This document shows positions 1 to 10,706 of a DNA stretch of 64,000 nucleotides, piece by piece. The stretch spans positions 41,794,001 through 41,858,000 of the forward strand of contig JARDYH010000005.1 in the NCBI GenBank assembly GCA_029215795.1. Direction: 5' to 3'. The first letter of the stretch is position 1. Every line of letters begins with the position of its first letter. A model generated the notes under the pieces. It saw only the letters and a program-made list of their open reading frames with translations. It was not told the origin of the DNA and did not search any database. Source of the DNA: Anniella stebbinsi. Taxonomy: Eukaryota; Chordata; Lepidosauria; Squamata; Anniellidae. The translations under genes and the position numbers were made by a program.

Positions 1-1318
1 ATTTTATACATTCTTGCACTTCTTAGATTGACAGGGTCCAATGAATTAGTCAGCTTTATTAGGCCAAGTGTAGAGAATCAGAAGAATCCCATGATCAAAT
101 CAATATTTTAATCACAGAATAAGTATCAGCTGAAATTGGTTCATAGATGATATGGAAGGTGGAAGTGGCTGGAAGCTTAGCAAGTTATTTCAAAGAAGGT
201 AATAAAACAGCAAAACTGCCCAGTCTGTCAATAAAAAATGAAATGACTGCAACTTTGTTCATTTTTTTAAAGCATTCAAACATGGTTTTAGATGGGCTCC
301 AGGCTTTTATCCCCTGTCTGTTGTTCCTTTTCTATTGGTCAACTCACTATGGGATTCCCCAACTGAACAGGCAACAAACACTCTGGCATAATGACTCAGA
401 ATAGTAAGCCTGTCTCTTCTCAGATGACCACACATATTTGCTTTCAGCTCTTTCCAACTTGGAGCATAGAGCTATTTTAAGAGTTTCCTCTTTTTATACA
501 TACATAGTTGCTATGGTTGCAAAACCCATGCACATGGAAAGAAGGTCCTTCACTGTTGACTCAGCAACAAGGCACGTTCTTGCACCTCTCAGTTTCAGAT
601 CTCATGTTAGTGAAAGGAATGTTAAACTAACTTCTCATCTGCTGAAGTTCTGTTTACATTAAAGCATGAACTCCGCTGATTTATATCACCTAAGAAGTTA
701 ATACAATGTTTATCTGTTATCATTCCACCTTAGATAACTTCTTTCTGTTTTGGCTTGGTTTGTCTTGTCAATTAGATTTGAGAATTTCAAACATGCTGTT
801 TTCCAGGAAACAGAGAATACACAGCGTAAACACTGGTGCCTTGATCCAACTCATGATGCAAGACATGTTGTTGTCTACAAAAAACAAAACAAAACAAAAA
901 CCCTTTGTCACAATGTACCATTGATCTCTGGGATACCACAACATTTCTGCCTCCTTTAAAGAAATACACTTACAGTGGTGTGTTGCAGGGATGGGGCCAG
1001 AGGACAGTTCAAGATGTGTGACAAATTTGAATCAAGATAAGTAACTGAAAATATCCTTTACAAACACACTCATATTTATTGTGTTTTATTAAATATACAT
1101 GTGAAGAAGTACAATTAACACAAGGAAAAACAATGGGCCAAATCCAAAATGCAAACAATTCAGGAGGATAACCCTGGCTTTCGGTATGTAGCTCCAAGAA
1201 AACAGAGGTAAATATTTGTGAGGAAACTTTTCCAGTTGGCAAGATGTGTAACAGATCAATAAAGAATTAATCTCTCTCAATCAATACAGCATTCCAGCCT
1301 CCTCAATTTATGAACCTA
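1..1318. other. Unique AT-rich DNA, no gene seen
   Basis: No open frame in this stretch exceeds about 85 codons and none resembles a known protein. I see no splice-consistent exon series, tRNA or strong repeat. It ends where palindromic element C1 begins. Confidence 0.5.
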
Positions 1319-2390
1319 GGGCGGATCTACACTGTTGCTTTAAAGTAGGGATGTGCACTGGATCGGACCCGATCCACGATCCGAGTCCGGTCCAGTGGGA
1401 AATCGGATAAATTATCCGATTTCCGATCCAACAGCTGGATCCGCCGATCCAGTGCGAACCGATCCGAAAAGGGTCCGAACCGGTTCGGCGGATCGGCGGA
1501 TCGGCGGGCACCCACTGGCGCCCACCGCCGCTTCCATTGGCGGGCGCCAGCGGGCGCCCGCCGATGAAAGTGGACAGCGGGGGGGGGAGGAGGGGGGCCC
1601 TTACCTTCCCGGCCCGTCCACTCCCGTCCGGCGCCGGCGGCTACTACCAGCAGGCTCCGCGGCCTGCTCCAGGGTGGCGTGCCGGGTGATCACCCGGCGC
1701 GCTACTCGAGAGCAAGCCGCAAAGCCGGCTGGCGGTAGCCGCCGGCGCCGGACGGGAGCGAACGGCCCTAAAAGGTAAGCAGTGGCGGGGAAGGGGGCTT
1801 ACCCCCCCCAGAGCCGTCCGCTTCTATCCGCTGGCGCCCGCGGGCGCCAGCGGATGGAAGCAGACGGCCCCAGGGGGGGTAGGGAGCGCGGGGGAGGGGG
1901 CTTACCTGCCGGGGCCGTCCACAGCGGACGGCCCCGGGGGGGAGGGAGTTAGGCCCCCCTCACCCACCCGCCGCCATTTTTTCCTCATAGACTTGCATTG
2001 CAATGCAAGTCTATGGGGAAAAAAATGGCGGCCGATCCAAAAATTTCCGATTTTTGGATCGGGATCGTACTCGATCCGGTCCGGGGGGCCTCCGATTTTG
2101 TCTGAACCGATCCGTGACAAAATTGGAGGTCCCGATCCGGGTCCCGATCCGATCCGGGGGGTCCATGCACACCCCTACTTTAAAGTGCTTTAAAGTGATT
2201 TATAACAGTAGTGACTACTGTTTTGGAGTGTGTCCTGGGCCCCAACCATTGTCAGTACTGTTATAAAGCACTTTAAAATGGTTTATAACAGTACTGACAA
2301 CTGTTGGTGCCCAGGACACACTCCAAAACAGTTGTCACTACTGTTATAAAGTGCTTTAAAGAGCTTTAAAACAGCAGTGTAGATTCTGCC
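1319..2390. mobile_element. Palindromic element C1, interrupted by B1
   Basis: Left end reads GGGCGGATCTACACTG and the right end CAGTGTAGATTCTGCC, an imperfect terminal inverted repeat. The interior (2186-2380) contains inverted copies of 'TTATAACAGTAGTGACWACTG' and of a 'GTGTCCTGGGCCCCAAC' block, so it folds on itself. The same blocks recur at 3118, 8842, 38284, 50140 and 58799, which defines family C. Element B1 sits inside the left arm with a duplicated CTTTAAAG, so C1 is older than B1. A clear TSD for C1 itself is not visible. It is probably a non-autonomous DNA transposon; the superfamily is uncertain. Confidence 0.8.
1346..2177 (+). mobile_element. Family B hAT-like foldback element, copy B1 (832 bp)
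   Basis: It begins TAGGGATGTGCAC and ends GTGCATGG-type sequence (CATGCACACCCCTA). It is flanked by the perfect 8-bp TSD CTTTAAAG at 1338-1345 and 2178-2185, which points to the hAT superfamily and fits its nTnnnnAn target preference. Subtermini are rich in GGATC/GATCC. The interior holds GC-rich palindromes: one around 1600-1775 centred on GGTGATCACC, another at 1800-1870, and a 40-bp palindrome 'CATAGACTTGCATTG' at 1986-2020. Its first ~110 bp match B6 (52313) base for base by eye. There is no transposase, so it is non-autonomous. Confidence 0.9.
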
Positions 2391-3117
2391 ATAGTTACAC
2401 AAGCATAATCCATCATTGAGGATTCAAGGAGGAAGGCAATTGGGATTGCACTTTCTTGTACCCAATTCCAACTTCCATGTACATTCATTCCAACTTGATG
2501 GGATGCAGGACTAAAAGCTTGGTTTACACATCTGGCCTTGGAGCTACTCATATCATTGTATTACATGAAGATCGATGCTGATTGTCTGTGCATCTGAAGA
2601 CCAATATGGGATTATTAAGAGTGTTGGATTTGGAGTGGAGAGACCTGGGTCTGAAATATGGGATCCATGTGTGGTGTTGAAATGTGTTGTTTGATTCAGC
2701 TTTAGGTTAGTGTTAAAAAGTCACCCAAAATCTGGATACACTTCCACTTCCACTGAAGTCCTGTCAGAAAGCAGATGAGGATATAAAACCATCATATATT
2801 TAGCTTCTGGAGCCAAACAACCAACATTAGTCATCATGTATTTCTCCACTGATCATTTTAGATTTAGACAGCACTGTAGCATAATTTCAGTTTCATCTCC
2901 CAAATCGCTCGCCTTTAATCCTAGCCAATGTAGTGGAGTGTTTGAATAAGGATTGCAATACAATATTTGGATTTTTTTAAAAAACAAACAAACAGTACTG
3001 ATTACTTTTGAAGTTAAACCCTTCTTATTTCTCCAAAAGTATATCCACCAAGAGTTGGAGGATAACTTGCTATGGGAATGATCAGCCAAGAGATTGTCAA
3101 AAAAACATGATGTCTCT
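2391..3117. other. Mostly unique DNA with a SINE-like patch
   Basis: No gene is seen. Around 2615-2670, 'AGAGTGTTGGATTTGG' followed by 'AGAGACCTGGGTCTGAA' resembles the degraded tRNA-like head of reptile SINEs (B-box-like GGTCTGAA). The body is not recognisable, so this is tentative. Confidence 0.3.
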
Positions 3118-3248
3118 GGCTAGATCTACACCAACCAGAATATGACACTTTGAAAATGGTTTGAAAACTGTATAGGGAGCGTGTCCTGGGCCCCAACAGT
3201 TGTCACTACTGTTATAAACCACTTAAAAGCAATAGTGTAGATTCTGCC
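3118..3248. mobile_element. Family C palindromic element, copy C2
   Basis: It runs from GGCTAGATCTACACCAAC to GTGTAGATTCTGCC. The interior carries 'TTTGAAAATGGTTTGAAAAC', 'GTGTCCTGGGCCCCAACAG' and 'TTGTCACTACTGTTATAAAC', shared with C3, C4 and C5. This is the short (~130 bp) form of the family. No exact TSD is visible. Confidence 0.75.
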
Positions 3249-3730
3249 TCTGTCTTAGCAGTGTCTGACTTTTTAGAAAAAGAAAGGAAAAGGAATGTAG
3301 GTTTGTATTCTAAATCTACACACACACACACATACATCCCACTAATAATGGGCTGCTAACACCTGTTTTGGATTTTTCAACCACTTAAAATGATTTGGGT
3401 ACTTAAAAGAGTGTAGAGAAATAAAGAAAAAGGGGATTTTTTTTTTTTGTTATTTAACAACATTGTATGCCATTTCATAAATCCTCAGTGAAAAGTTGAA
3501 TCCAAATCTTTTTTCTTCTGGGCAAAAATAACCGAATATGTAGTGGTAGCATCTTTAGGAACATACCCAAGAACCTTTGCAATAGTGGCCAATCATTTAT
3601 TTATTTTGACAAAATTGGCCCAGAGGCAAAGCAATACTATGGAGCATAACAATATTTGCCTACCTTGCAGAAATATTATAAGGATTATAGAGGTAACGCA
3701 TGTCCTTCTTCCACTCAAAGATGATATCAG
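3249..3730. other. No recognised feature apart from a short CA run
   Basis: AT-rich sequence with a (CA)n run at about 3318-3330 and a poly-T run near 3440. No gene or known repeat is recognised. Confidence 0.4.
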
Positions 3731-3857
3731 CCATCCCCAACTTGGTTCCCTCCAGATGTGTTGGACTTCAGCCTCCAGTATTCCAGACCTTTGGCCATGC
3801 AGGCTGGGGGATAATGGGAATTGTAGTCCAACACATCTGGAAGGCACCAGGTTGGAT
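3731..3857. mobile_element. Short palindromic repeat, family G
   Basis: The left arm 'CTCCAGATGTGTTGGACT' is the reverse complement of the right arm 'AGTCCAACACATCTGGA', with 'GGCCATGCAGGCTGGG' in the middle. This is the common amniote palindromic repeat whose right arm reads 'GGGAGTTGTAGTCCAAAACA'. It is a non-coding DNA-transposon-like element; the family name cannot be fixed by eye. Confidence 0.75.
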
Positions 3858-4199
3858 TAGCCAGCAGAAAATATGACTGCCACTCTAGAGTGCACTGCAA
3901 TAAATATCCTGTTCTTGCTTGTTTTGTGAGCATTTATACCATTTAGAAGCTGGTAGCTACCTAGATGAGGAAAAGTACAGGTGTCAGAGAAATCCACAAT
4001 GGATTCAAATGGGTTTGGCTTTCTACAATTTGGACCTGTGCAGTGTATATTCTGCAGACTTGCAGGCCCAGTTTTTCAATGGGTGTGTGTATGCATGCAA
4101 TTTTGTTCAATTGTAAATGATGATTTGCAAAAGAACAAAATTCTCATACAAAATAAAAATCAATTAGGTCAATGAGCTGACAATGGAACAAAAGATGCC

Positions 4200-5159
4200 T
4201 AGCAATCCACAGAACATAGACAGAGAAAGGAACAGCACTGGTAAGTTCGAGGCTTGACTTCTGTAATGCACTGTACATAGGGTAGGCTGACCATCTGAAA
4301 AGGAGGACAGGGCTCATATAACTTTAACAGTTGTAGAGGAAAGGGAATTTCAGCAGGTGTCATTTGTATGCAATTAGTTCCTGGTGAAATTCCCTCTTCA
4401 TCACAACTGTTAAAGGTGCAGGCACTATACTAGAGTGACCATATACAAAAGAAGGCAGGGCTCTGCAACTTTAACTGTTGTGATGAAGAGGGAATATCAC
4501 CAGGAACTAATTGCATACAAATGACACTGGTTGAAATTCCCTTTTCTCTACAACTGTTAAAGTTATATGAGCCCTGTCCTCCTTTTCAGATGGTCAGCCT
4601 AACATAGGGCTACCTTTGTGCCTAGTCCGGATTCAACTAGTTCAAAATATATGCAGCCAGGTTGGTCACCGGTACACCTAGGGGTGACCATAGTACACCA
4701 GCTTTAAAATCACTCCACTGGCTGCCAATTACTTTCCGGGCGAAGTACAAAATGTTGGTCATTACCTTTAAAGCCCTACATGGTTTGGGTCCAAGTTACC
4801 TGCGGGATCGCCTTCTCCCATACAATTTGCCCTGCACACTCAGGTCCTCTGGGAAGAATTTACTACAGTCAGCCAAAATTAGGTTGACAACTGTTATCCT
4901 GAGGACCTTCTCCCAGACTGTGGAACAGCCTGCTGGAAGAGATTCACCAATTTAACAGTCTTTCAGAATTTAAGAAAGCTATAAAGACTGATCTCTTCCG
5001 GCAGGCCTACCAAGTCAAATTTTAAGAGTTTTATTGGTATTTTAACAATGTATTAGTTTTTATATGTTTTAATCAGTTTTATGTATTATATATCATTTGT
5101 TTTTAGTGTTGTTCCCCGCCTTGATCCAGAGGGAGAGGTGGGTAAGAAATAAATAAATA

Positions 5160-5192
<33 letters not shown>
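4200..5192 (+). mobile_element. L2/CR1-clade LINE 3' end, split by A1
   Basis: Degenerate end of a LINE reverse-transcriptase ORF plus 3' UTR. Translation before A1 reads LVSSRLDFCNALYIG and continues after it (from 4602) as LVQNICSQVG, then SLHWLPITFRAKYKMLV, FKALHGLGPSYLRD and RTFSQTV. These are the C-terminal blocks typical of L2/CR1-type polymerases (LDYCNALY, LHWLPV..RI, KALHGLAPSYL). The 3' UTR ends in 'GAGGGAGAGGTGGGTAAG', AATAAATAAATA and an (ATT)n tail at 5158-5192. It is 5'-truncated and inactive. Whether it is L2 or CR1 proper needs an alignment. Confidence 0.85.
4283..4601. mobile_element. Family A hAT-like MITE, copy A1 (319 bp)
   Basis: Ends are TAGGCTGACCATCTG and CAGATGGTCAGCCTA, with the exact 8-bp TSD ACATAGGG at 4275-4282 and 4602-4609. 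Nearly the whole element is an inverted repeat: 'AACAGTTGTAGAGGAAAGGG' and 'GGTGAAATTCCCTCTTCATC' each recur in reverse complement. The centre holds an internal TIR-like 'AGTGACCATATAC'. It is inserted in the reverse-transcriptase frame of the LINE described at 4200-5192. Confidence 0.93.
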
Positions 5193-5766
5193 GTTCACTG
5201 GGTGAATCTGTCAGAGAATTCTTAAGCAGATATGATAACTCAGTAATAATAACAGCAAACACACTGTAAATCTCCCCACCTTTCCCTTCCCACACACATA
5301 GAATTAAGAAGCAGTGTTTCAAGACTGATGCCACATCTTTGTTTCACATTTTTCAGAGCTAAGGGGAAAACCCATCCTCCAACTGCCCTGATTTTACAGA
5401 AGTAACTACATTTCTAGTTCACTTTGTTTCTTTTTTCTTTTATATTATACATACCTATGACAGTTAAAACTGAGGCTTAGGATAGTCAGCACTGGAAAAC
5501 TGCCTACTAAAGCTGAAAATAAGTCTCTGTATTTTTATATCCTTTACATTGAGATGATGTAATTGTTGATCACACAGCTCTAAGTTCTCTCACTGAGTCA
5601 AGCACAGAAACTACATTTCTTAAAAAAAATAATCTTATTTTATTTATTACTTTTGTATAGTACCCCATAGCTGATGCTCTCTGAAACTTTTTAAAAATGC
5701 AATTATTTCCCCTGAATCTTCATGGTTCAGAGGTCAGGACAGGGGTGAACAAAAAGTAGACTTAGG
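5193..5766. other. Unique AT-rich DNA
   Basis: No gene, RNA or recognised repeat is seen between the LINE tail and the next palindromic element. Confidence 0.4.
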
Positions 5767-6917
5767 GCAGTATCATATTTGACACTAGCACTAACATAAA
5801 TTATGTTGCACTAGCATAAGCAACCCCTAGTGTAATGTCAGTAGCATTTGCTGGTGCAACGGTTTTTCTAAGGAAACCCTTCATACCAGCAAACACTATT
5901 GATTGCTTAGAGGCTAGAGGTCTCTTAGGATAGCAAAATGTAATTTACATTAGTATTAGTGTTGAACAGTAGGGATGTGCACGGCCAAAATTATCTTATT
6001 GTATTGTTATCGGAAATTCTGATATAATTTTTTTTTGGATCTGATCATATCAGGGGTACCCGGATTTGATCAGATCCAATATCTGATAAATATCAGAAGT
6101 TCTGATCCAATTACAGTGTTTTCCCTATAGGTTTGTATTGGGGGAAAGCTTTTCCCCAAAGCAAGTCTATGGGGAAAAAACACTGGGGAAAAAACACTCC
6201 CCTCCCTCCCTCACCCTCCCTCCCCCACTCGCACTCCTTACCCACTGTCACCGTCGTCGCCGTTGCTGCCATCCAGTGCTGCCGCCCGCTTGGTACTGCG
6301 AAACAGGCTTTTTGGCCTGTTCCTCAGTACAGCTATGCGCGGCGCGTAGCTGTACTGAGGAAAAGGCTGAAAAGTCTGTTTCGCAGTACCAAGCAGGTGG
6401 CAGCGCTGGATGCTGCTGCTGACACCGCTGACACCGCTGCTGCTGCCATCCAGCACTGCCGCCCACTTGGTACTGCAAAACAGTATTTTCGGCCTGTTCC
6501 TCTGTCATCACTCAGCGCATAGCTATTCTGAGGAACAGGCCGAAAAGCCTGTTTAGCAGTATCAAGCGGACGGCGGCAATGGTGGCGGGGGGTAAGGAGC
6601 ACGAGTGGGGGGTGGAAGCATGAGTGGGGGGAGGGAGGGAGTGCCGGCCCAGTGTTTTTCCCCATAGACTTGCATTGGGGGACAGCTTTCTTTCCCCCAA
6701 TGCAAGACTATGGGGAAAACACCTGAAATGGCGGTCCGAATATCTGATATTCGGACATATGGATATCCATCGGACATATGGATATCGGATCCGATCAGAT
6801 AGGGCCACCTGAGGAAATTATCGTTATCGTTAATCGGATGTCCGATAACGACCTTGTCGGTTCATTATTGGACATCAGACCGATATGATACACATCCGTA
6901 TTGAACAGAATCCTGCT
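5767..6917. mobile_element. Palindromic element M5, right arm split by B2
   Basis: The left arm 'GACACTAGCACTAACATAAA' (about 5790) pairs with 'TTTACATTAGTATTAGTGTT' (5944-5963). The outer bases 'GCAGTATCATATTTGAC' pair loosely with 'TTGAACAGAATCCTGC' (6901-6916), which lies beyond inserted element B2. Without B2 it would be a ~220-bp inverted repeat. Coordinates of the outer ends are approximate and no TSD was identified. Confidence 0.55.
5970..6900. mobile_element. Family B hAT-like foldback element, copy B2 (931 bp)
   Basis: It begins TAGGGATGTGCACGG and ends TGATACACATCCGTA, with the exact TSD TTGAACAG at 5962-5969 and 6901-6908. Subterminal sequence is ATATCGGA/TCCGATA-rich rather than GGATC-rich, so it belongs with B8 (55475) rather than B1. 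The interior contains nested GC-rich palindromes: 6290-6400 around 'GCGCGGCGCG', 6400-6580, and 'CCATAGACTTGCATTGGGG' blocks near 6130-6175 and 6659-6715. The open frames here are palindrome artefacts rich in CTG/GCC repeats. Confidence 0.9.
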
Positions 6918-8173
6918 TTCAGAGTTTAGGGAGCTTGGGCTATTGCTATAAACCCCTTGCAGTTGTGCAATTGTGGAGTTGTTCTCTTAACTGGGAGACC
7001 TGCTGGATTCAGTTCAGTCCCATGGTCTAATGCGTAGATTTATTTATCCTACTGCTTCAGCACGTCATCTGTTTCTGTTTCGATTTAACCCTGAATGGAC
7101 AAAGTCCGTTTCAGGCATGTTCAGGAAAGTTCAGCAGGCTCAGCTGAGGTATCAGAGCAAAACCAACCACATGTGATTCAAAAGGCTACACTCACATAGG
7201 AAACGGAGGGGGAACCCGCAGAAGCAAACCCGGTAGGTGTGATAAAGGCCTAAGAAAGGATGTATGATTCTCCTACTACCTGACTGAGTTCTCCTGCATC
7301 AGTAGGCTGCCTGCACTGAACTTGCTCTTTTTGGGCCAATCTAGACATGTTTTGCAAATTTTCTCCCAATTGGTTTTTTCCCCAATTCAGAAAGGATTGA
7401 TTTGAATCAGGAAGAAGAGGTTTAACTCTTTGCCACATGCCGATTTCTTGGTGAGAAATCACTCCTCCCCACAAGCTATTATTAGTCACAGAGTAATTGT
7501 ACGTTTCCCCTCAACAGCTAATGGTAGTTCTGGAAGTGTGATTTTTTGAGGGTGGGATAAGTCTGCCCAACTTTAAGCCAACAAAAAATACTCTCTCAAA
7601 ACCATGTGGATTTGAAGGTAATAGCCCTGGCTCATGTGGAAAATCTCTCCCACCATACTATTCTAATCTGTTTTCTGTATGCAACTTGTGTTGTTTGGTA
7701 TTTACTGGCATGTATAGTAATTGTCGAAAATGTCAGTGAATTGGCAAATGGTAAATATCATTGACATACAGGATGGAGAATAAATGTTTCCATGGCCTCA
7801 AATTTTCCATTAATATGTACCACGCAAACTAGGAGTCTTTTGTGATTCTCTAACTGTTCTGAGTAGGATTACAACAAAGTCTATGGAAGAAGAAATAAAA
7901 CATTTTGTTAAATTGCTCTGTGGTATGTGTACAACATAAACTAATTGGAAGCATATTATTGGGATTTTGGGTCAGAGAGACTCCTTTTATGCCCCTCTGA
8001 ATATTAGTGTGTGGTGGTGGGGGAGGGAGTGTATGGATGTCAGGAGTCTTTACTACTACATTGCTTTTGATAAAATTATATTTTTTCTTATTGTGTTTTA
8101 TAAGGCTGTATGATAAGAAAGAGATAACAATGGTCTCCACTGAGATTCAGACAATTCTCATTTAAGGTATCAC
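6918..8173. other. Mostly unique DNA, possible TE end near 7255
   Basis: No gene is seen. 'GGTGTGATAAAGGCCTAAG' near 7235-7254 resembles a DNA-transposon terminus, but I found no partner end. A GGTGG/GGGAG-rich patch lies near 8015. Confidence 0.35.
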
Positions 8174-8330
8174 TAGGGTGACCATATTTTGGAAACCAAA
8201 AAGGAGGACAACATGGCCACCTCCAAGGGGGCATGCCCACCACCATATCTGCTGCCCAGGGGGGCGTGTCCAGTCCCAACGGGGTGTGTCCACCCAAACA
8301 TAGCCTTGGTCACATGTCTGATTTTACAGC
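8174..8330 (+). mobile_element. hAT-like 5' end fragment (TAGGGTGACCATATTTT type)
   Basis: It begins TAGGGTGACCATATTTTGG, then 'AAAAAGGAGGACAACATGG'. This terminus shares TAGGGTGACCAT and AGGAGGAC with family A but the downstream sequence differs. No right end or TSD is visible; it looks truncated near 8330. Confidence 0.6.
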
Positions 8331-8841
8331 ACACAATTAAGACAAACCAGTTCTACACAACATCTTAATGTTAAATCACTGAAATAAAGAACAAGTGAGT
8401 CATTCAATGTATCTGAAATTAACTTCACTCACTCCTACTTTTGTAGCTGTTGCTGGACTTTGAAGCTTTTGCTATACTTTGTGTAATGCAGTCTCCCCTT
8501 CCCTCAAATATTTTTTCTGACTGCAAATCCTTCACTTGATGACCATAGTCTCACCTTTCCTAACATTTAACACTCTTTCCCCATCACCTTTCTCATATCC
8601 ATACTCACAGATTCAGCATACTGCTACCACTGAACAAATGAATCAGTTGACAAGTGCAGAAAAAACTAGTACAAGAAACTAGCAACCTAACATTCAGAAA
8701 AAGAAATGGGAGTCTGGTCCACAAAATGTATGCCATCTGATAGTCTTTAAGATGCCACAATTTTCTTTGTCATTTTGGAACAACTAAGTCACAGACCTAT
8801 TCCCATTGTACCAAGATGAGAATTATCATTGGAAAAATAGG
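8331..8841. other. Unique AT-rich DNA
   Basis: No gene or known repeat is recognised. Confidence 0.4.
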
Positions 8842-8996
8842 GAGTCTATCTACGTACACCAAGCAGGATATAACACTTTGAAAATGGTTTGAAAACTGTA
8901 TAGGGAGTGTGTCCTGGGCCCCAACAGTTGTCACTACTGTTATAAGCCATTTTAAAATGTTTTAAAGTGTTTTAAAGCAGTAGTGTAGGTAGGCTC
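8842..8996. mobile_element. Family C palindromic element, copy C3
   Basis: It runs from 'GAGTCTATCTACGTACACC' to 'GTGTAGGTAGGCTC'. It has the same interior as C2 and C4: 'AAGCAGGATATAACACTTTG', 'GTGTCCTGGGCCCCAACAG', 'GTCACTACTGTTATAAGCC'. Compared with C2 it keeps a longer TTTTAAAG-rich right arm. Confidence 0.75.
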
Positions 8997-9024
8997 AGGG
9001 ACAACTTATGAAGCTCCCTTATAA

Positions 9025-9195
9025 CGAATCAGACCATTGGTATGTCTAGCCCAAGTATTGTTCACAGTGCTTAGTAGTGGCTTACCAGGGTTTCAGGCAG
9101 GATTCCTTCCTAGCCGTAACTGGAGACATCTGGGACTGAACCTGGGACTTTCTGCATGCAAAGCATTTCTGTTTTAGCCGATGCTGGTTAGTTGC
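9025..9195 (-). mobile_element. tRNA-derived SINE, degraded
   Basis: Read on the minus strand, the head contains 'GCTTTGCATGCAGAAAGTCC' followed by the B-box-like GGTTCAGTCCC. The body follows as 'CCCTGGTAAGCC' and ends in 'ACCAATGGTCTGATTCG'. This matches a widespread reptile SINE whose head resembles tRNA-Ala (TGC anticodon region). A second copy lies at 57975-58140. The A box is degraded here. Confidence 0.75.
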
Positions 9196-9667
9196 CTGGT
9201 CGGCCAATTGTTCTGAGTTGCAATGAGATCTCTGGGCAAGTTACATTAATTAGATTAAACTTGATTTTGGGAAACTTCAATGGAAACCCAACTCTAAACT
9301 ATATTAGTGTTGTAAAAAAAACGATAAAAATCTCAGAGCATAATTGGGCTAAACAGGAGCCTTTAAAAATGATCTGTACACCAAAAAAGAAGCTCATAGG
9401 AAGTAGTTGGAAGGATTTATTATTTGGAGAACTCATGGGAAACTGGCAAGTCCCCAGAAGACTGGAGAAGAACGAACACAGATCCTGTATCTTTACAAAA
9501 AGGAAACCTAGGAAATCACAGGTAAATTTTTGTACCCTACAATCCATTAGTGGAAATGAAAACACAATTAGGGTTAAATCCACATCCAATTGGAGTAAAT
9601 GGTAACGTTCCCATTGATTATAATGGAACTGGTCAGCAACCTTAATGTATCAGCACTTAAATGAGAG
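9196..9667. other. No recognised feature
   Basis: A 137-codon open frame at 9192-9605 (+) has no recognisable domain, low-complexity Lys-rich composition, and starts inside the SINE. I treat it as chance. Confidence 0.4.
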
Positions 9668-9675
9668 ATTGCAAG

Positions 9676-10706
9676 TAGGGGTGTGCATCGGATTGGGTCC
9701 GACCCACGATCTGAAGCCGATCCGACCGAAATCAGATAAAATTATCCGATCAAAATCCCGGCTTCTGGATCGTCCGATCTCATCCGAACTAGTCTGGAAG
9801 GACCTGATCCGGTTCAGATAAAATCGGAGGATCGGACCTCCTCCCCCTCGCGCTCTGCTCCTTACCTGCCGGGGCCGTCTGCTGCCGTCCACTGCCACCT
9901 TCTATTGAGAAACAGGCTTCGCGGTCTGCCTCTCGGTAGCACACCAGGTGATGACGTCACCCGGTGCGCTACTGAAAGGCAGGCCGCGAAGCCTGTTTCT
10001 CAGTAGAAAGGGGGCAGTGGATGGCAGCGGATGGCAGCTGATGGCCCTGGAAGGTAAGGAACGCGAGCGGGAGGCGGGGGCTTACCTGCCGGGACTGTCT
10101 GCTGCCGTCCGCTGGTGCTTGCAGGCGCCAGCGGATGGCAGTGGACGGCCCAGGCAGGTAAGAAGGGGGAGAGTCCCCCTATTTACCTGCTGGGGTGGCC
10201 GCTTCCCTCCGGTACTCTGATCTACTGAGAAACAGCTTCACGGTCTAGTTCTCAGTAGAGCGCCGGGTGATGAGGTAATCACCTGGCACGCTACTGAGGG
10301 ACAGGCCGCGAAGCCTGTATCTCAGTAGATCGGAGCACCGGAGGGAAGCAGCCGCCCCAGCAGGTGAGGAGTGCGAGGGGGGAGGGGGGAGGCCCCCCCC
10401 ACTTACCTGCTGGGGTAGGTAAGGAGCGCAAGTGAGGGGGGAGGGGGGATTTAAGCCCCCACTCACCCACGCACTGCCATGTTTTCTTCATAGACTTGCA
10501 TTGGGGAAAGCTTTCTTTCCCCCAATGCAAGTCTATGGGAAAAACACCAAAAAAGGCGGCAACAAAATAGGACGTCCAATTTTTGGATCGGGATTGGGTC
10601 TGATCTGATCCAAGGGACCTCCAATTTTGTCCTGGCCGATCCAGGACAATGTTGGAGGTCCCGATCCGGGTCCCGATCCGATCCGGGGGGTTCCTGCACA
10701 TCCCTA
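9676..10706 (+). mobile_element. Family B hAT-like foldback element, copy B3 (1,031 bp)
   Basis: Left end TAGGGGTGTGCATCGGATTG, right end 'CTGCACATCCCTA', exact TSD ATTGCAAG at 9668-9675 and 10707-10714. Ends X (left) and Y (right) correspond to those of B1. The interior contains two GC-rich palindromic modules (about 9860-10060 and 10190-10360). The first has the perfect CRE octamer TGACGTCA at 9952-9959. Module edges read CTTACCTG or AGGTAAG (9863, 10052, 10081, 10158, 10191, 10402). A 'CATAGACTTGCATTGGGG' palindrome lies at 10490-10540. Confidence 0.92.
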
